A stretch of 64,000 bases of DNA from an uncultured Desulfatiglans sp. Lineage in GTDB: Bacteria; Desulfobacterota; DSM-4660; Desulfatiglandales; Desulfatiglandaceae. The stretch is taken from NCBI GenBank assembly GCA_900498135.1, contig LR026961.1, positions 2,476,666-2,540,665 on the forward strand, written 5' to 3'. The notes below the pieces were generated by a model. The model ran no database searches and was not told the origin of the DNA. It worked only from the letters and a program-made list of their open reading frames with translations. Each line of letters starts with the position of its first letter. The stretch's first letter is position 1. A program made the translations under genes and the position numbers. This document shows positions 1 through 8,610 of the stretch, in pieces.

Positions 1-1
1 C

Positions 2-115
2 GGCTGTGTGATTGAAACGGCGCTGGGAGAGATCGACGCAAGGATAGAGCGGCAGCTGGAGGCAGTGGAAGAGGCTTTCCGGGCTGAGATGATGACGCAT
101 TCTTCGGCCGGATAG
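2..115 (+). CDS. fliH: FliH, C-terminal end only (partial)
   Basis: The window opens inside a reading frame that ends at 115 with TAG. The 37 visible residues include GCVIETALGEIDARIERQLE, which fits the FliH/YscL C-terminal pattern (G-C-x-x-E-T-x-x-G-x-I-D-A) followed by an amphipathic helix. FliH holds the export ATPase FliI in an inactive heteromer and docks it to the C-ring and FlhA. It sits 46 bp upstream of fliI, the usual order. The rest of the gene lies before base 1, so length and N-terminal domains cannot be judged. Identification rests on this short motif plus position. Confidence 0.8.
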   Translation, partial: GCVIETALGEIDARIERQLEAVEEAFRAEMMTHSSAG

Positions 116-161
116 CGGCGAAGCAGATTCATGGGACAGGGAGCAAGACCGAGGAGGGTGA

Positions 162-1487
162 ATGGTCCCGATTATCGATTTCAGCAAGTACCATCGTACC
201 CTGCAGCACCATAGCCCGATCCGGGCCATCGGCCGCGTGACGAAGGTTGTCGGATTTTTGACGGAGGCAAACGGCCCCGTTTCAAGTGTCGGCAGCATCT
301 GCGAGATTTACAGCCGCGAGTGCGCTTGCCGGATCACTGCGGAAGTCCTTGGTTTCAGGGATGACAAGGTTCTGTTGATGCCACTTGGGGATCTCCACTC
401 CATTTCACCGGGCAGCCGCGTGGTTTCAAGGCAGGGGCGCGCAACGGTGCCGGTCGGCGAACGGCTGCTTGGAAGGGTGGTGGACGGGATGGGCTCGCCT
501 ATTGATGGTAAAGGCCCCATTGGGGCGGATGCGAAGTATCCCATTTATGCAGAACCGTTGAATCCCCTTCTGAGGAAAAGGATCGAACGTCCTCTAGATG
601 TAGGCGTCCGAGCAGTGAATGGACTCCTGACGATCGGCCGTGGTCAGCGGATGGGAATCTTTGCTGGATCCGGTGTGGGCAAAAGCGTGCTCCTTGGGAT
701 GATGGCCCGCAACACAACGGCGGATGTCAATGTGATCGCCCTGATCGGTGAGCGGGGGCGTGAGGTTAAGGACTTCATAGAAAAACACCTTGGGGAAGAA
801 GGGCTGCGGCGCTCTGTAGTCGTGGTGGCAACCAGCGATTGCATGCCAGTTATCCGGATGCGCGGGGCCTTCATTGCGATGGCGATCGCCGAATATTTCC
901 GTGATCGCGGCCAGCAGGTCCTGTTGCTGATGGATTCCATTACGCGCTTTGCCATGGCCCAACGAGAGGTCACCTTGGCTGCGGGAGAGCCGCCCACGAC
1001 AAAGGGATATACCCCTTCCGTCTTCGCTCAATTGCCCCGACTGCTCGAGCGGGCGGGGACCTCTGCGGGCGCAGGGAGCATTACCGGGCTCTACACGGTG
1101 CTGGTCGAAGGTGATGACATGAACGATCCGATTGCAGATTCAGTCCGTTCCATATTGGATGGACACATCGTCCTATCAAGGGATCTGGCGCATCAACGGC
1201 ACTATCCCGCCATTGATATCCTCGGGAGCATCAGTCGTATAATGGACGATATTGTCAATGCTGGAGTCCAGAAAAATGCTGATGAAATCAAAAGAATCCT
1301 GGCAGCTTATCGGAAGGCTGAGGATATTATAAATATTGGAGCATACGCTCGCGGAAGCAACAAAGATATCGATTATGCAATCAAAATGATTGATAAAATC
1401 AAATTTTTTTTGCAGCAGGATAAAAATGAAAGGGTATCATATGAACAGAGTATAGAAGAAATGGATCGGATACTTAAGTATGATTAA
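162..1487 (+). CDS. fliI: flagellum-specific export ATPase FliI
   Basis: FliI is the hexameric ATPase of the flagellar type III export apparatus, related to F1-beta. The 441-residue length is normal. Walker A is GSGVGKS at about residues 169-175, GERGREV follows at 196-202, and Walker B is LLLMDS at 254-259. The start ATG is preceded by GAGGAGG at a good distance. The C-terminal 60 codons (bases from about 1300) are clearly more AT-rich than the rest, a bias that continues into fliJ. It acts with FliH and FliJ at the cytoplasmic base of the basal body to unload chaperoned substrates. No catalytic residue appears to be missing. Confidence 0.97.
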   Translation: MVPIIDFSKYHRTLQHHSPIRAIGRVTKVVGFLTEANGPVSSVGSICEIYSRECACRITAEVLGFRDDKVLLMPLGDLHSISPGSRVVSRQGRATVPVGERLLGRVVDGMGSPIDGKGPIGADAKYPIYAEPLNPLLRKRIERPLDVGVRAVNGLLTIGRGQRMGIFAGSGVGKSVLLGMMARNTTADVNVIALIGERGREVKDFIEKHLGEEGLRRSVVVVATSDCMPVIRMRGAFIAMAIAEYFRDRGQQVLLLMDSITRFAMAQREVTLAAGEPPTTKGYTPSVFAQLPRLLERAGTSAGAGSITGLYTVLVEGDDMNDPIADSVRSILDGHIVLSRDLAHQRHYPAIDILGSISRIMDDIVNAGVQKNADEIKRILAAYRKAEDIINIGAYARGSNKDIDYAIKMIDKIKFFLQQDKNERVSYEQSIEEMDRILKYD

Positions 1488-1567
1488 ATGTATCTAATTG
1501 GTAAATGATTTATTTTGTTAATTGCGATATCAATTTGCAAGTTTGCTTTTGCAGAGCTTACTAGATT

Positions 1568-1607
1568 GTGTCCATACGGAAATGATTTCGCGGTAGGACT
1601 AAGTTCC
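1568..1607 (-). repeat. dispersed palindromic repeat, end fragment (copy I)
   Basis: This 40-bp stretch in the 194-bp fliI-fliJ gap matches the outer end of the dispersed repeat family described under copy H: a CCATnCGGAAATG box, then ATTTCGCGGTAGGACT and the start of the next GTTTCC box. The rest of the element is absent, so it is a solo end or a deletion remnant. It lies in the orientation of copies C-G. The sequence around it is AT-rich and shows no gene. Confidence 0.7.
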
Positions 1608-1681
1608 CGAGTAAGAACATAAGTTGTTTTATATTTGCAAAACTTTCTCATTTCTGGATAGTAATCAATTAAGGATATCGA

Positions 1682-2137
1682 ATGTACAAATTTCCTCTAT
1701 ATGCTGTTTTGAAAAATGAAAAAATTAGAGAGGAATTAATTGAGAAAGAATTGAATGATTGTTATTTGCTGTTGTTCAACACTAAAAACAAATTAGATAA
1801 AATCAGTTTTAAACGATCAAGCTACATTAGATTGCTTGAATTAAAGCAGGAGTCAGGTAGCGATGCCTCGTTGTTGATCTTGTATAGTGATTATATCGAT
1901 CAGCTATCCTTGGAACTTGAGAGAATTGAGAAAAGAGTGCGGCAGCTCGAAGCTGAAAAAGAGGATAAACGACAAGAGCTTCTCCATGTCGTAAAAAAGC
2001 GCAATATTCTTGAAAAATTGGAAGAAAAAGGAAAAAAAGCCCATGAAAGTTGCCTTTTGAGAAATGAGCAAAAATTGCAGGATGAGGCAGCCATGCGCGG
2101 GAGCACCGGTATGAGGCAATCTGCCCCGAAGTTATGA
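1682..2137 (+). CDS. fliJ: flagellar export protein FliJ
   Basis: FliJ is a small coiled-coil protein that inserts into the FliI hexamer like the gamma subunit of F1 and couples it to FlhA. The 151-residue product is nearly all charged helix, with Glu/Lys-rich heptads from about residue 75 to 130 (EKRVRQLEAEKEDK and similar), as expected. Overall sequence is poorly conserved in this family, so the call leans on position directly after fliI, size, and N-terminal YPLYAVLKNEKIREE-like start (KFPLYAVLKNEKIREE). The first half is very AT-rich (15 G+C in the 60 bases 1741-1800). The ribosome site is weak (AAGGATA). Confidence 0.85.
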   Translation: MYKFPLYAVLKNEKIREELIEKELNDCYLLLFNTKNKLDKISFKRSSYIRLLELKQESGSDASLLILYSDYIDQLSLELERIEKRVRQLEAEKEDKRQELLHVVKKRNILEKLEEKGKKAHESCLLRNEQKLQDEAAMRGSTGMRQSAPKL

Positions 2138-2162
2138 GCAGGAGAGGTGATTCGAGCAAGAG

Positions 2163-4793
2163 ATGATCCCTTTATTGTGGTTGGATGCGCCGGCAAGCAT
2201 ACTGGCGGAAGGCGTTGACGGGAACGGTGAATGGATTTTTGGTACGCGGGAGCGCGGGATCGAGGATTGTACGTTCCCCGCTTTTCTCGCTTCCGCCATG
2301 CCCTCGGAGAACTCTGCCTGTAAAAATAGGCTTGCCGTCCAAGAACTGACCTGCGGATGGCCATCTGGGGCTGAGAGGCCGTATGTAAAAATCTTTGGCA
2401 AAGGTAATGTTTTGCCGCCGGCTGCAGGCGAGGTTGAACGGCCGGGAACGGAATTCAAGGAAAAGCGGATCATTTCAGGAGATTCTCCCATGCCCGAGGT
2501 GGGCAGCTCAGGTTTGTCGAATGGTTCGGGTGAAGCCTTCTTCTATGATAAAGCCGGGAGTGCGGCGATGGTTCAGGTGATCCCGCAGGAGGGGGAACTT
2601 GTCCGGAGGGGATTGTCCTATTTGGGTTGGCATGCTGCGGAATTCGAGGGTGAGGTGGCCCTGATCGATAGGCCGGTGGCGATGAGTCGATCTGATTCAT
2701 GCGCAGGTGTCGTTCTGCCGCCGGGGAGTGAAGAGACCGACAAAGGGGGTTTTGAAAGGTTTGTACCTCCATCGGATCCTTTTGAGGACACGTGTCAGGA
2801 GGGCGACGAGGACCTGAAGAACGTTTTCCATCCCTCGGAAGAAGAGCAGGCGGCGAGCGACGGTGGCGGGGCCGTTCTTGGTATCGGGAAGGAGTCTTCT
2901 TCGGAGAAGGTTGGTGTTTCGGCGGTTGATCGAATCGTTCCGGCTGCAACCCGGCCATTGGTGGATACCGGGAAGAGGAAACCGGATGACGGGACGGAGA
3001 ATGCTCGGGGCTATACCCCCGCGCAGAGCGGATTTTCTGAAATGCCTGGGGTATGGAGGGATTCCCGTCTACCGGGAGCGGCTGCCATTCAGGGCGTATC
3101 CACGCGGCTTGATGCTTCGGTTTTCCATACTGGCGTGGCTGATAGGGCTGACGGCCTCCTGACGTTTTTCGGGTCAAACCACAAAGGCTTTCAGGAATTG
3201 AGCGAAAGAAAATCTGTTCCGAATATACCCCGGTCATATTTATCTTCGAGGGATGTCGCAAAGGAGAAGAGATTGTTTGTAACTGCAGGCGGGCTTCCCA
3301 AGCCGGGTGTGATCCGATGGTTTGATTCCGGAGCCGCGGAGTATGAGTGTGAAGAGAAGACGGTACATGGTTTCATCAGGCGGGAGGAGATGTCCGGGTC
3401 GATTCTGAGCAGCGAGCAGGCCGATTCGCTGGAAGGCGCCTTGAAGAAGACGGAGCGGTCGATGCAATGTATGGCCGGTCGAGACGGGGCCTCGACAGTT
3501 CTGCCTGCAGCCCGCGTTTGGCGTGGAAACGAGGTGTCCGGAAGAGAGCAGGCGGGAGGATCTTTTCGAAGGATGGATGTCTCCATCCAAAGTGTGATGA
3601 TGTCGGAGAAAATGGACGAATCGGAAAGCGTTGATGATCCGATGCGCCTTCACCGGGTGTCGCGAATCGTTGTGGAGACGAGTCCCGGAAAGGATATCTG
3701 TGGCAACACTTCGGTTAACGCCGAGGAGTCGATGTCGGAAGGCCATTCAGATCCCCTGAAGGGTTTCGAGCGGTATGCGGGTGACCAGGCGCAGAGCGGG
3801 GCAGAGCATCGATCACCCAGGCCGGTGAATAGGCCGCTCCTTTCCCTTTCGGATGAGCAGGGCCGGGACTTGTCCGAACTGGAAAGATCAGGAGAAATAT
3901 CTAAGGGATCGGGGACAGGGAAAGAGGTGCCCGATATTGGGCGGATGGATGGACCGGCTTTTACCAGTCGGGAATTTGCCATCAGAAGAGGGGTTGTTCA
4001 GGGAGACCTGTCTCTGAAAGTAAGCCGCTCTGGGGATAAGACCCTGGTCTCCAGCGACTGGGATGAAGGAGCCGAATATCCGCTTGATCGTGGTGTCTCG
4101 TCGAACGTGGTTGTAAGAGGCGTGGAGGAAGAACCTTTCGCCGCTGATCTGAACCAAAGGGTTGCGTCGCCGGGTGAAGGCAGGCCGGACTTTGGAGCCT
4201 CTTCGCCGGGAAGAAGAGGCGGTGCTGTCATTAGGGAAGAGGCTCAGTTACTAAACGCCGGCTGGGGGTCGGCGGGCGGAGAGGCCTCGACTGTCAGGAA
4301 TCGATCCTGTCCCGAGATTCCGTCCGCGCCAGACCCGGAAACCAAGTCTTTGGTGCACTCGGTGAAGATTGCTGAAGTGGGGCGGTTTCTCTTGAATTCG
4401 GTGTTTTCGTCTGCAAAGGGCGGAGGTGAAATCCTTCTGCAGCTTAGCCCGGATCATCTAGGCCGATTGCGAATCAGAATCGCGACCGAAGGGCGGAAGG
4501 TTTCTGTCCGAATGGCGGCGGAGAATGCTACCGCCAAAGATCTTCTCGAGAGCCAAATCGGGCATTTGCGTGTGGAACTCCAAGGGCGGGGCCTCGAAAT
4601 GGCGCGGTTTGAAGTAGTGGTGGAGCATGTCTCTGACAGACCGGAGGGTGGTTGGCCGGAAGACGGGTTCACCCGAGGTCGGGAGGAACAGCGGCGTCAG
4701 AAAGAGAAAAAGATCCTCGATCCGCCTCGAAGGGCTTCTTCCCTTGCGCCGGTGTCACCTGCGGTCGATGGTGACGTGAATTTCTATGCCTAG
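2163..4793 (+). CDS. fliK: flagellar hook-length control protein FliK
   Basis: FliK is exported during hook growth, measures hook length and switches FlhB specificity. At 876 residues it is long for the family. Residues 1 to about 730 are low in recognisable structure, polar and Gly/Ser/Glu-rich, fitting the extended ruler. The conserved C-terminal domain (about 740-830) contains ILLQLSPDHLGRLRIRI and HLRVELQGRGLEMARFEV, the Flg_hook signature with its L-x-P-x-x-L-G pattern. The start ATG follows AGGAGAGGTGA with an 11-base gap. It is placed between fliJ and flgD as in most clusters. The unusual length may go with the enlarged hook subunit FlgE encoded downstream, which is inference. Confidence 0.92.
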   Translation: MIPLLWLDAPASILAEGVDGNGEWIFGTRERGIEDCTFPAFLASAMPSENSACKNRLAVQELTCGWPSGAERPYVKIFGKGNVLPPAAGEVERPGTEFKEKRIISGDSPMPEVGSSGLSNGSGEAFFYDKAGSAAMVQVIPQEGELVRRGLSYLGWHAAEFEGEVALIDRPVAMSRSDSCAGVVLPPGSEETDKGGFERFVPPSDPFEDTCQEGDEDLKNVFHPSEEEQAASDGGGAVLGIGKESSSEKVGVSAVDRIVPAATRPLVDTGKRKPDDGTENARGYTPAQSGFSEMPGVWRDSRLPGAAAIQGVSTRLDASVFHTGVADRADGLLTFFGSNHKGFQELSERKSVPNIPRSYLSSRDVAKEKRLFVTAGGLPKPGVIRWFDSGAAEYECEEKTVHGFIRREEMSGSILSSEQADSLEGALKKTERSMQCMAGRDGASTVLPAARVWRGNEVSGREQAGGSFRRMDVSIQSVMMSEKMDESESVDDPMRLHRVSRIVVETSPGKDICGNTSVNAEESMSEGHSDPLKGFERYAGDQAQSGAEHRSPRPVNRPLLSLSDEQGRDLSELERSGEISKGSGTGKEVPDIGRMDGPAFTSREFAIRRGVVQGDLSLKVSRSGDKTLVSSDWDEGAEYPLDRGVSSNVVVRGVEEEPFAADLNQRVASPGEGRPDFGASSPGRRGGAVIREEAQLLNAGWGSAGGEASTVRNRSCPEIPSAPDPETKSLVHSVKIAEVGRFLLNSVFSSAKGGGEILLQLSPDHLGRLRIRIATEGRKVSVRMAAENATAKDLLESQIGHLRVELQGRGLEMARFEVVVEHVSDRPEGGWPEDGFTRGREEQRRQKEKKILDPPRRASSLAPVSPAVDGDVNFYA

Positions 4794-4913
4794 GTTTCTC
4801 ATCTGGAAACAGGGATTCCACTAGCGAACGTGTTGGAGTCGGCAACCGGGAAGGGGTATCGTGCTGCCTGAGGCGGCAGCGGAGGGCCGGGGCGGGCGGA
4901 AGGAGGTAAGACG

Positions 4914-5591
4914 ATGAGTATAGCGGCAGTCAATTCTTCTATCATGGGAACGGCTTCAACCGAAAAACTAGCGAACGAAGGCTTGGAAAAAGATGATTTC
5001 CTGCGTCTTCTGGTGACGCAGCTGCAATATCAGGATCCGTTGAATCCTATGGACAGCACGGAGTTTACCGCCCAATTGGCCCAGTTCAGTTCGCTTGAAC
5101 AGATGAATAATCTCAATAAGCAGATGGAGTATCTGCTGATGTACCAATCATCTATCAACAATTCACAGTCGGTGGATTTCATCGGTAAAGAGATTCAGGC
5201 AGCGATCAATGCATTCGAAGTGAATAATAGTGAAATATCAAAACTATCTTATGCCATTGACAGCGATGTTTCAATAGTGACGGTCAATATTTATGCAGAA
5301 GACGGCAATCTGCTGCGGAGTTTGAACCAAGGAGCTGCCAATGCCGGCAAACATGAAATCGATTGGGACGGCAAAGATGCGAACGGAAACACTGTACCTG
5401 ATGGGATCTATACATTCGAAGTGAAAGCCGTAGATAACAAAGGTAATGATGTACAGACTAAGAACTTTGTAAGTGGTCAGGTGACTGGGATAACCTTTGA
5501 GGAAGGTACGACATATTTGTTGCTGGGTGGATTGAAAGTGCCGGTAGGGGCGGTTGTCGAAATTCTAAGTGCTCAGGAATTGGAAGGTTGA
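4914..5591 (+). CDS. flgD: hook-capping scaffold protein FlgD
   Basis: FlgD caps the growing hook and helps FlgE subunits assemble. The 225-residue protein has the N-terminal export and assembly segment (DDFLRLLVTQLQYQDPLNPM at about 23-42, then EFTAQLAQFSSLEQM), followed by the FlgD Ig-like/Tudor hybrid region (GIYTFEVKAVDNKG) at about 150-190. A strong AAGGAGGTAAG site precedes the ATG. Bases 5140-5560 are AT-richer than the flanks. It lies between fliK and flgE, the usual order. The 120-bp gap before it holds a small CTGCC/GGCAG hairpin but no clear promoter. Confidence 0.96.
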   Translation: MSIAAVNSSIMGTASTEKLANEGLEKDDFLRLLVTQLQYQDPLNPMDSTEFTAQLAQFSSLEQMNNLNKQMEYLLMYQSSINNSQSVDFIGKEIQAAINAFEVNNSEISKLSYAIDSDVSIVTVNIYAEDGNLLRSLNQGAANAGKHEIDWDGKDANGNTVPDGIYTFEVKAVDNKGNDVQTKNFVSGQVTGITFEEGTTYLLLGGLKVPVGAVVEILSAQELEG

Positions 5592-5630
5592 ATAAGCCGA
5601 TACAAATTATATAGGGGAGGAGACCGGAAT

Positions 5631-7493
5631 ATGTTAAGTTCTCTGTTTACGGGAGTTTCAGGACTTAAGGCCAATGGCATGGCAATGGCGGTTATCGGTG
5701 ATAATATCGCCAATGTCAATACCATCGCATTCAAAGCCAACAGCGCGACATTCGCAAATGTCCTGCGAAGATCTTTGGCCGGAGCCACCGGGAACGAGAT
5801 TGGCAATGGCGTGCATCTATGGGGGTTAAGCCCGCTGTGGGCTCAGGGGTCGCTTGAAACGACCAGCAATTCCACGGATATGGCTATCGATGGTCGTGGT
5901 TTTTTCATGGTGAGGCATGAAAACGGAGATGTGTTTTATACCCGAGCCGGCGTATTCTCGTTCGATGCCGATGGTGATCTGGTCAACCCGAATGGTCTGG
6001 TGGTGCAGGGTTACAAATACGTGGATGGGAAGCTGCAGGCGGATGTCGTAGATATTTCGATACCATCTGGAAATATTCCGCCCAAGGCGACGACTATGAT
6101 GAGCATGAATATCAATCTCGATTCCCGAGCCCTGCCCGCGCAATCGGGTTTGACGCCTGCAGTGTGCACAGTGCAGTGCACGGCCGACAATTCGGGCATT
6201 CTCTATACGGCGGTTGAAGCGGGTGAATCCGGTAACGGGATCAGTATCGAGTACGTGGATTCAGGCTCGGGCGGGCCGAGTGTGATGGTGAGCGGCGATG
6301 CTATCACGGTGGACCTGGGCGGCGTGGCGCCGACGGCCAGCGAGATTATCGCACTAATCAACGGCGATGCGGATGCTTCGGCGCTTGTGACGGCGGCTGC
6401 CGCCCCCGACCAGGATGGGACGGGTCAAGTTGAAGTGACAGCAGCCCTCAGTCTCGAGGGAGGAAGCGGGCAGGATGCCGAAGAGGCGGTATTGACGGTC
6501 GAAGCGGGCGATTCGGGCATTCTCTATACGGCGGTTGAAGCGGGTGAATCCGGTAACGGGATCAGTATCGAGTACGTGGATTCAGGCTCGGGCGGGCTGA
6601 GTGTGACGGTGAGCGGCGATGCCATCACGGTGGACCTGGGCGGTGCGACGGCGACGGCCAACGAAATCATTGCATTGATCGACGGCGATACGGATGCTTC
6701 GGCGCTGGTGACGGCGGCTGTTGCGGAAGGTTATGTGGGGGACGAGCAGGCGGGCCTGTTCGCCGCATCAAGCCTTAGCGGGGGTATCGACGGCGCCGAG
6801 GGAATTCCTGCCGACAGCTATTCTACGACGCTGACGGTCTACGATTCCTTAGGTTCACCTTTGAATTTGACAATCGATTTTACGTGTCTGGGTGACAATC
6901 AGTGGCAGTGGCGTGCGGTGTCTTCTGATGGAACGTGCACCTCCGGGGGCACGATCGCCTTTGATGCTTCCGGAAAGCTGGTGTCTCCGGCGGAAGATCC
7001 GACCATCACCATCTCGGGTCTCACCAACGGGGCTTCAGACATCAATATCAACTGGGACCTGACCGAAAACGAAAACTTCACGGGTTATTCTTTGCGCAGC
7101 ATGACGACCTTCCAGAACCAGGATGGTTACAGCAGCGGTACGGTCCAGAGCGTGTCTGTGGATCGAAACGGTGTTGTCTCGGGCATTTATTCGAACGGTC
7201 AGATGTGGCCCATTTATCAGATTGCATTGGCTGACTTTCCCAGTTACGCGGGTTTGGACGCGGTGGGGGAAAACCTTTACGGTGAATCGTTTACTTCTGG
7301 CCAGCCGACCATCGGTATCGCGGGCAGTGGGACCATTGGCAATATCAGCCCCAACTCCCTCGAGATGTCCAATGTGGACCTGGCCAACGAGTTCGTCAAG
7401 ATGATTACGACCCAGAGGGCCTATCAGGCCAATGCCAGAGTGATCACAACAAGTGACGAAATTCTGTCCGAGTTGATGAATGTGAAGCGTTAA
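5631..7493 (+). CDS. flgE: flagellar hook protein FlgE with duplicated surface domain
   Basis: FlgE polymerises into the hook, the universal joint between rod and filament. The conserved N-terminus (SLFTGVSGLKANGMAMAVIG, then DNIANVNTIAFKA) and C-terminus (LEMSNVDLANEFVKMITTQR, then AYQANARV) form the helical D0 core. The 620 residues exceed the roughly 400 of enteric FlgE. The excess includes two 107-residue repeats (about 187-400) that form an extra surface insert. Repeat sequence of the type GILYTAVEAGESGNGISIEY resembles modules I associate with phage tail proteins, so a borrowed domain is possible (inference). A GGGGAGGAG site precedes the ATG. GCCGATAC occurs just upstream but has no matching -35. 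Confidence 0.96.
   Translation: MLSSLFTGVSGLKANGMAMAVIGDNIANVNTIAFKANSATFANVLRRSLAGATGNEIGNGVHLWGLSPLWAQGSLETTSNSTDMAIDGRGFFMVRHENGDVFYTRAGVFSFDADGDLVNPNGLVVQGYKYVDGKLQADVVDISIPSGNIPPKATTMMSMNINLDSRALPAQSGLTPAVCTVQCTADNSGILYTAVEAGESGNGISIEYVDSGSGGPSVMVSGDAITVDLGGVAPTASEIIALINGDADASALVTAAAAPDQDGTGQVEVTAALSLEGGSGQDAEEAVLTVEAGDSGILYTAVEAGESGNGISIEYVDSGSGGLSVTVSGDAITVDLGGATATANEIIALIDGDTDASALVTAAVAEGYVGDEQAGLFAASSLSGGIDGAEGIPADSYSTTLTVYDSLGSPLNLTIDFTCLGDNQWQWRAVSSDGTCTSGGTIAFDASGKLVSPAEDPTITISGLTNGASDININWDLTENENFTGYSLRSMTTFQNQDGYSSGTVQSVSVDRNGVVSGIYSNGQMWPIYQIALADFPSYAGLDAVGENLYGESFTSGQPTIGIAGSGTIGNISPNSLEMSNVDLANEFVKMITTQRAYQANARVITTSDEILSELMNVKR
6187..6777 (+). repeat. in-frame tandem duplication inside flgE (321-bp period)
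   Basis: Unit 1 begins near 6187 and unit 2 near 6508. The bases 6190-6275 and 6511-6596 are identical over 86 positions, then diverge gradually, with silent and replacement changes, to about 6720. The period of 321 bp is 107 codons, so the reading frame is kept. The DNA-level identity implies a recent duplication or gene conversion between units. Both units encode a beta-rich module ending near an ALVTAA motif. Confidence 0.9.
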
Positions 7494-7529
7494 GATCAGG
7501 ACGATGCTGTGCAGTTACCTGTGTCGATT

Positions 7530-7569
7530 CCGGCTTTTGGGATGCATGAGCAAATAACCCAGAAGCCGG
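7530..7569 (+). terminator. hairpin after flgE, no U-tract
   Basis: CCGGCTTTTGGG (7530-7541) pairs with CCCAGAAGCCGG (7558-7569) with a single G-U type mismatch and a 16-base loop, 37 bp after the flgE stop. There is no T-run behind it, so it is more likely an RNA-processing or stability hairpin than a full intrinsic terminator. Confidence 0.4.
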
Positions 7570-7681
7570 CTTCGAAACGGGTTTCGCAGTGAAAAGGCCT
7601 TGAATGAAGCGGTGACAAGCTTTTTTTACGGATCAGATCCTGAGTTTGTGGCCGCAGTCGACGCGCGCCTTGGCGCGGCAA

Positions 7682-7709
7682 CCGGCTTCAATAGCCGGGA
7701 GATTTTTTT
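7682..7709 (+). terminator. intrinsic terminator or attenuator just before flbD
   Basis: CCGGCT (7682-7687), a 5-base loop and AGCCGG (7693-7698) are followed by GAGA and seven T residues (7703-7709). Another hairpin, CGCGC/GCGCG, lies around 7663-7676. The T-run ends one base before the flbD ribosome site (GGGGAGG), so if it terminates it would separate flgE from flbD-mot, or act as an attenuator whose last stem competes with translation start. Confidence 0.5.
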
Positions 7710-7723
7710 GGGGAGGATCCAAG

Positions 7724-7960
7724 ATGATCGAAGTTACACGTCTCGATAACACAAAAATGTGGGTAAATGCGGCATTGATCCACTCTCTTCAGGCTACACC
7801 GGATACGGTCATTACTTTTACCACCCGTGAAAAGATGATGGTCCGCGAGCCGGTGGACGAGGTGTCGCGCCGCATCCTGTCTTACCATCGTATGGTCCAC
7901 GCTGACGATGCATTTTCTCCCGTTCTCTGTCATGAGGTTCGGTCGAGCACAGTCAATTAA
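7724..7960 (+). CDS. flbD: flagellar FlbD-family small protein
   Basis: This 78-residue protein belongs to the short FlbD (FlbEa/YlzI-like) family found in flagellar clusters; it is not the NtrC-type regulator of the same name in Caulobacter. MIEVTRLDNTKMWVNAALIH and the TPDTVITFTT segment match the family's start (I-x-L-T-R-L-x-x-x-x-x-x-x-N-x-x-x-I) and TPDTVIT motif, and VDEVSRRI fits its end. Function is not known. The start at 7724 is chosen because GGGGAGG sits just upstream; an in-frame ATG at 7646 would place the N-terminus across two hairpins and has no ribosome site. It lies between flgE and motA as in many clusters. Confidence 0.9.
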   Translation: MIEVTRLDNTKMWVNAALIHSLQATPDTVITFTTREKMMVREPVDEVSRRILSYHRMVHADDAFSPVLCHEVRSSTVN

Positions 7961-8610
7961 GAATCCTTCGGGATTGTTCGGCGTGCGAGAGTATTTCATT
8001 TGTGCGCAGGGATTTCAGCCGCTTTTGACTCCGATCCCATCTTTTCCGCGGTGTGGAGATTTTCTGATCTCGTGCCAATGAAGGCCGAAGAAGCTGAACC
8101 GATTGACCGAGAAAACGGCTGCGGAACGGTTCAACCGATGGGGAGGAGCTGTTCGGATCTCGGAATAGCTTCGAGGTTCGTGCGACGCCCCTTCTCGGAT
8201 CTTTCCCGTCTTGAAGACCGTCGATGTTCAAGGCAGTGTCAATGCTTTGACGACTGTCAGGAAAGAATTGACGGTGTGCCACCTATCTAGTTTCCATCCG
8301 GAAATGGTCTTTTTGGCCAATCTCGGCGTCAATCTGCATGTTTGCTTACGCGGAGGCGACCTGTAGGTCGCCTCCGCGCAAGCGCTTGATTTCCTAGATA
8401 TTGGCCAAAAATCCTCATTTCCGGATTGGAAACTCAGTCCTACCGCGAAATCATTTCAGGATGGATACTAATTCGGACAATTCGTGCGGACGCTCGGCAT
8501 GGTCTTTGCGTTATCAAGCACCGAGATTTTCTCGCAGATGATAAGCTTTCGACAAAAGTCTGAATGTTGGGATCTTCGGCCGTTTTGATCGTGCAGCGAG
8601 GAGGATTTCT
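7961..8610. other. 650-bp flbD-motA intergenic region
   Basis: Directly after flbD is a small hairpin AATCC-TTCG-GGATT (7962-7975). Bases 8290-8468 hold repeat copy A. The remaining sequence shows no convincing gene: the only long open frame (8000-8290) is Arg/Asp-rich with no family features. I looked for a sigma-28 promoter before motA and found no TAAA/GCCGATAA pair at proper spacing. Confidence 0.6.
8290..8468 (+). repeat. dispersed palindromic repeat, copy A (no internal module)
   Basis: Full-length 179-bp copy, ends GTTTCCATCC and GGATGGATAC. From outside in, CATCCGGAAATG pairs with CATTTCCGGAT, TTTTTGGCCAA pairs with TTGGCCAAAAA, and the centre is GCGGAGGCGACCT/AGGTCGCCTCCGC (8350-8378). 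A tail of about 37 bp carries a second CATTTC-AGGATGG end. Like copy H it lacks the double-hairpin module. Its orientation is that of copies B, H, J and K. Confidence 0.9.

Noticed and set aside
4863-4880. Hairpin CTGCC-TGAGGC-GGCAG before flgD as terminator
   Set aside because: The stem is five pairs with no T-run, and flgD follows with a strong ribosome site.
5594-5601. GCCGATAC as a sigma-28 -10 box before flgE
   Set aside because: Fifteen bases upstream there is GAAT, not TAAA, and the sequence lies between co-transcribed hook genes.
7646-7723. Earlier flbD start at 7646
   Set aside because: The added residues cross two hairpins, match nothing in the family, and the strong ribosome site is at 7710-7716.
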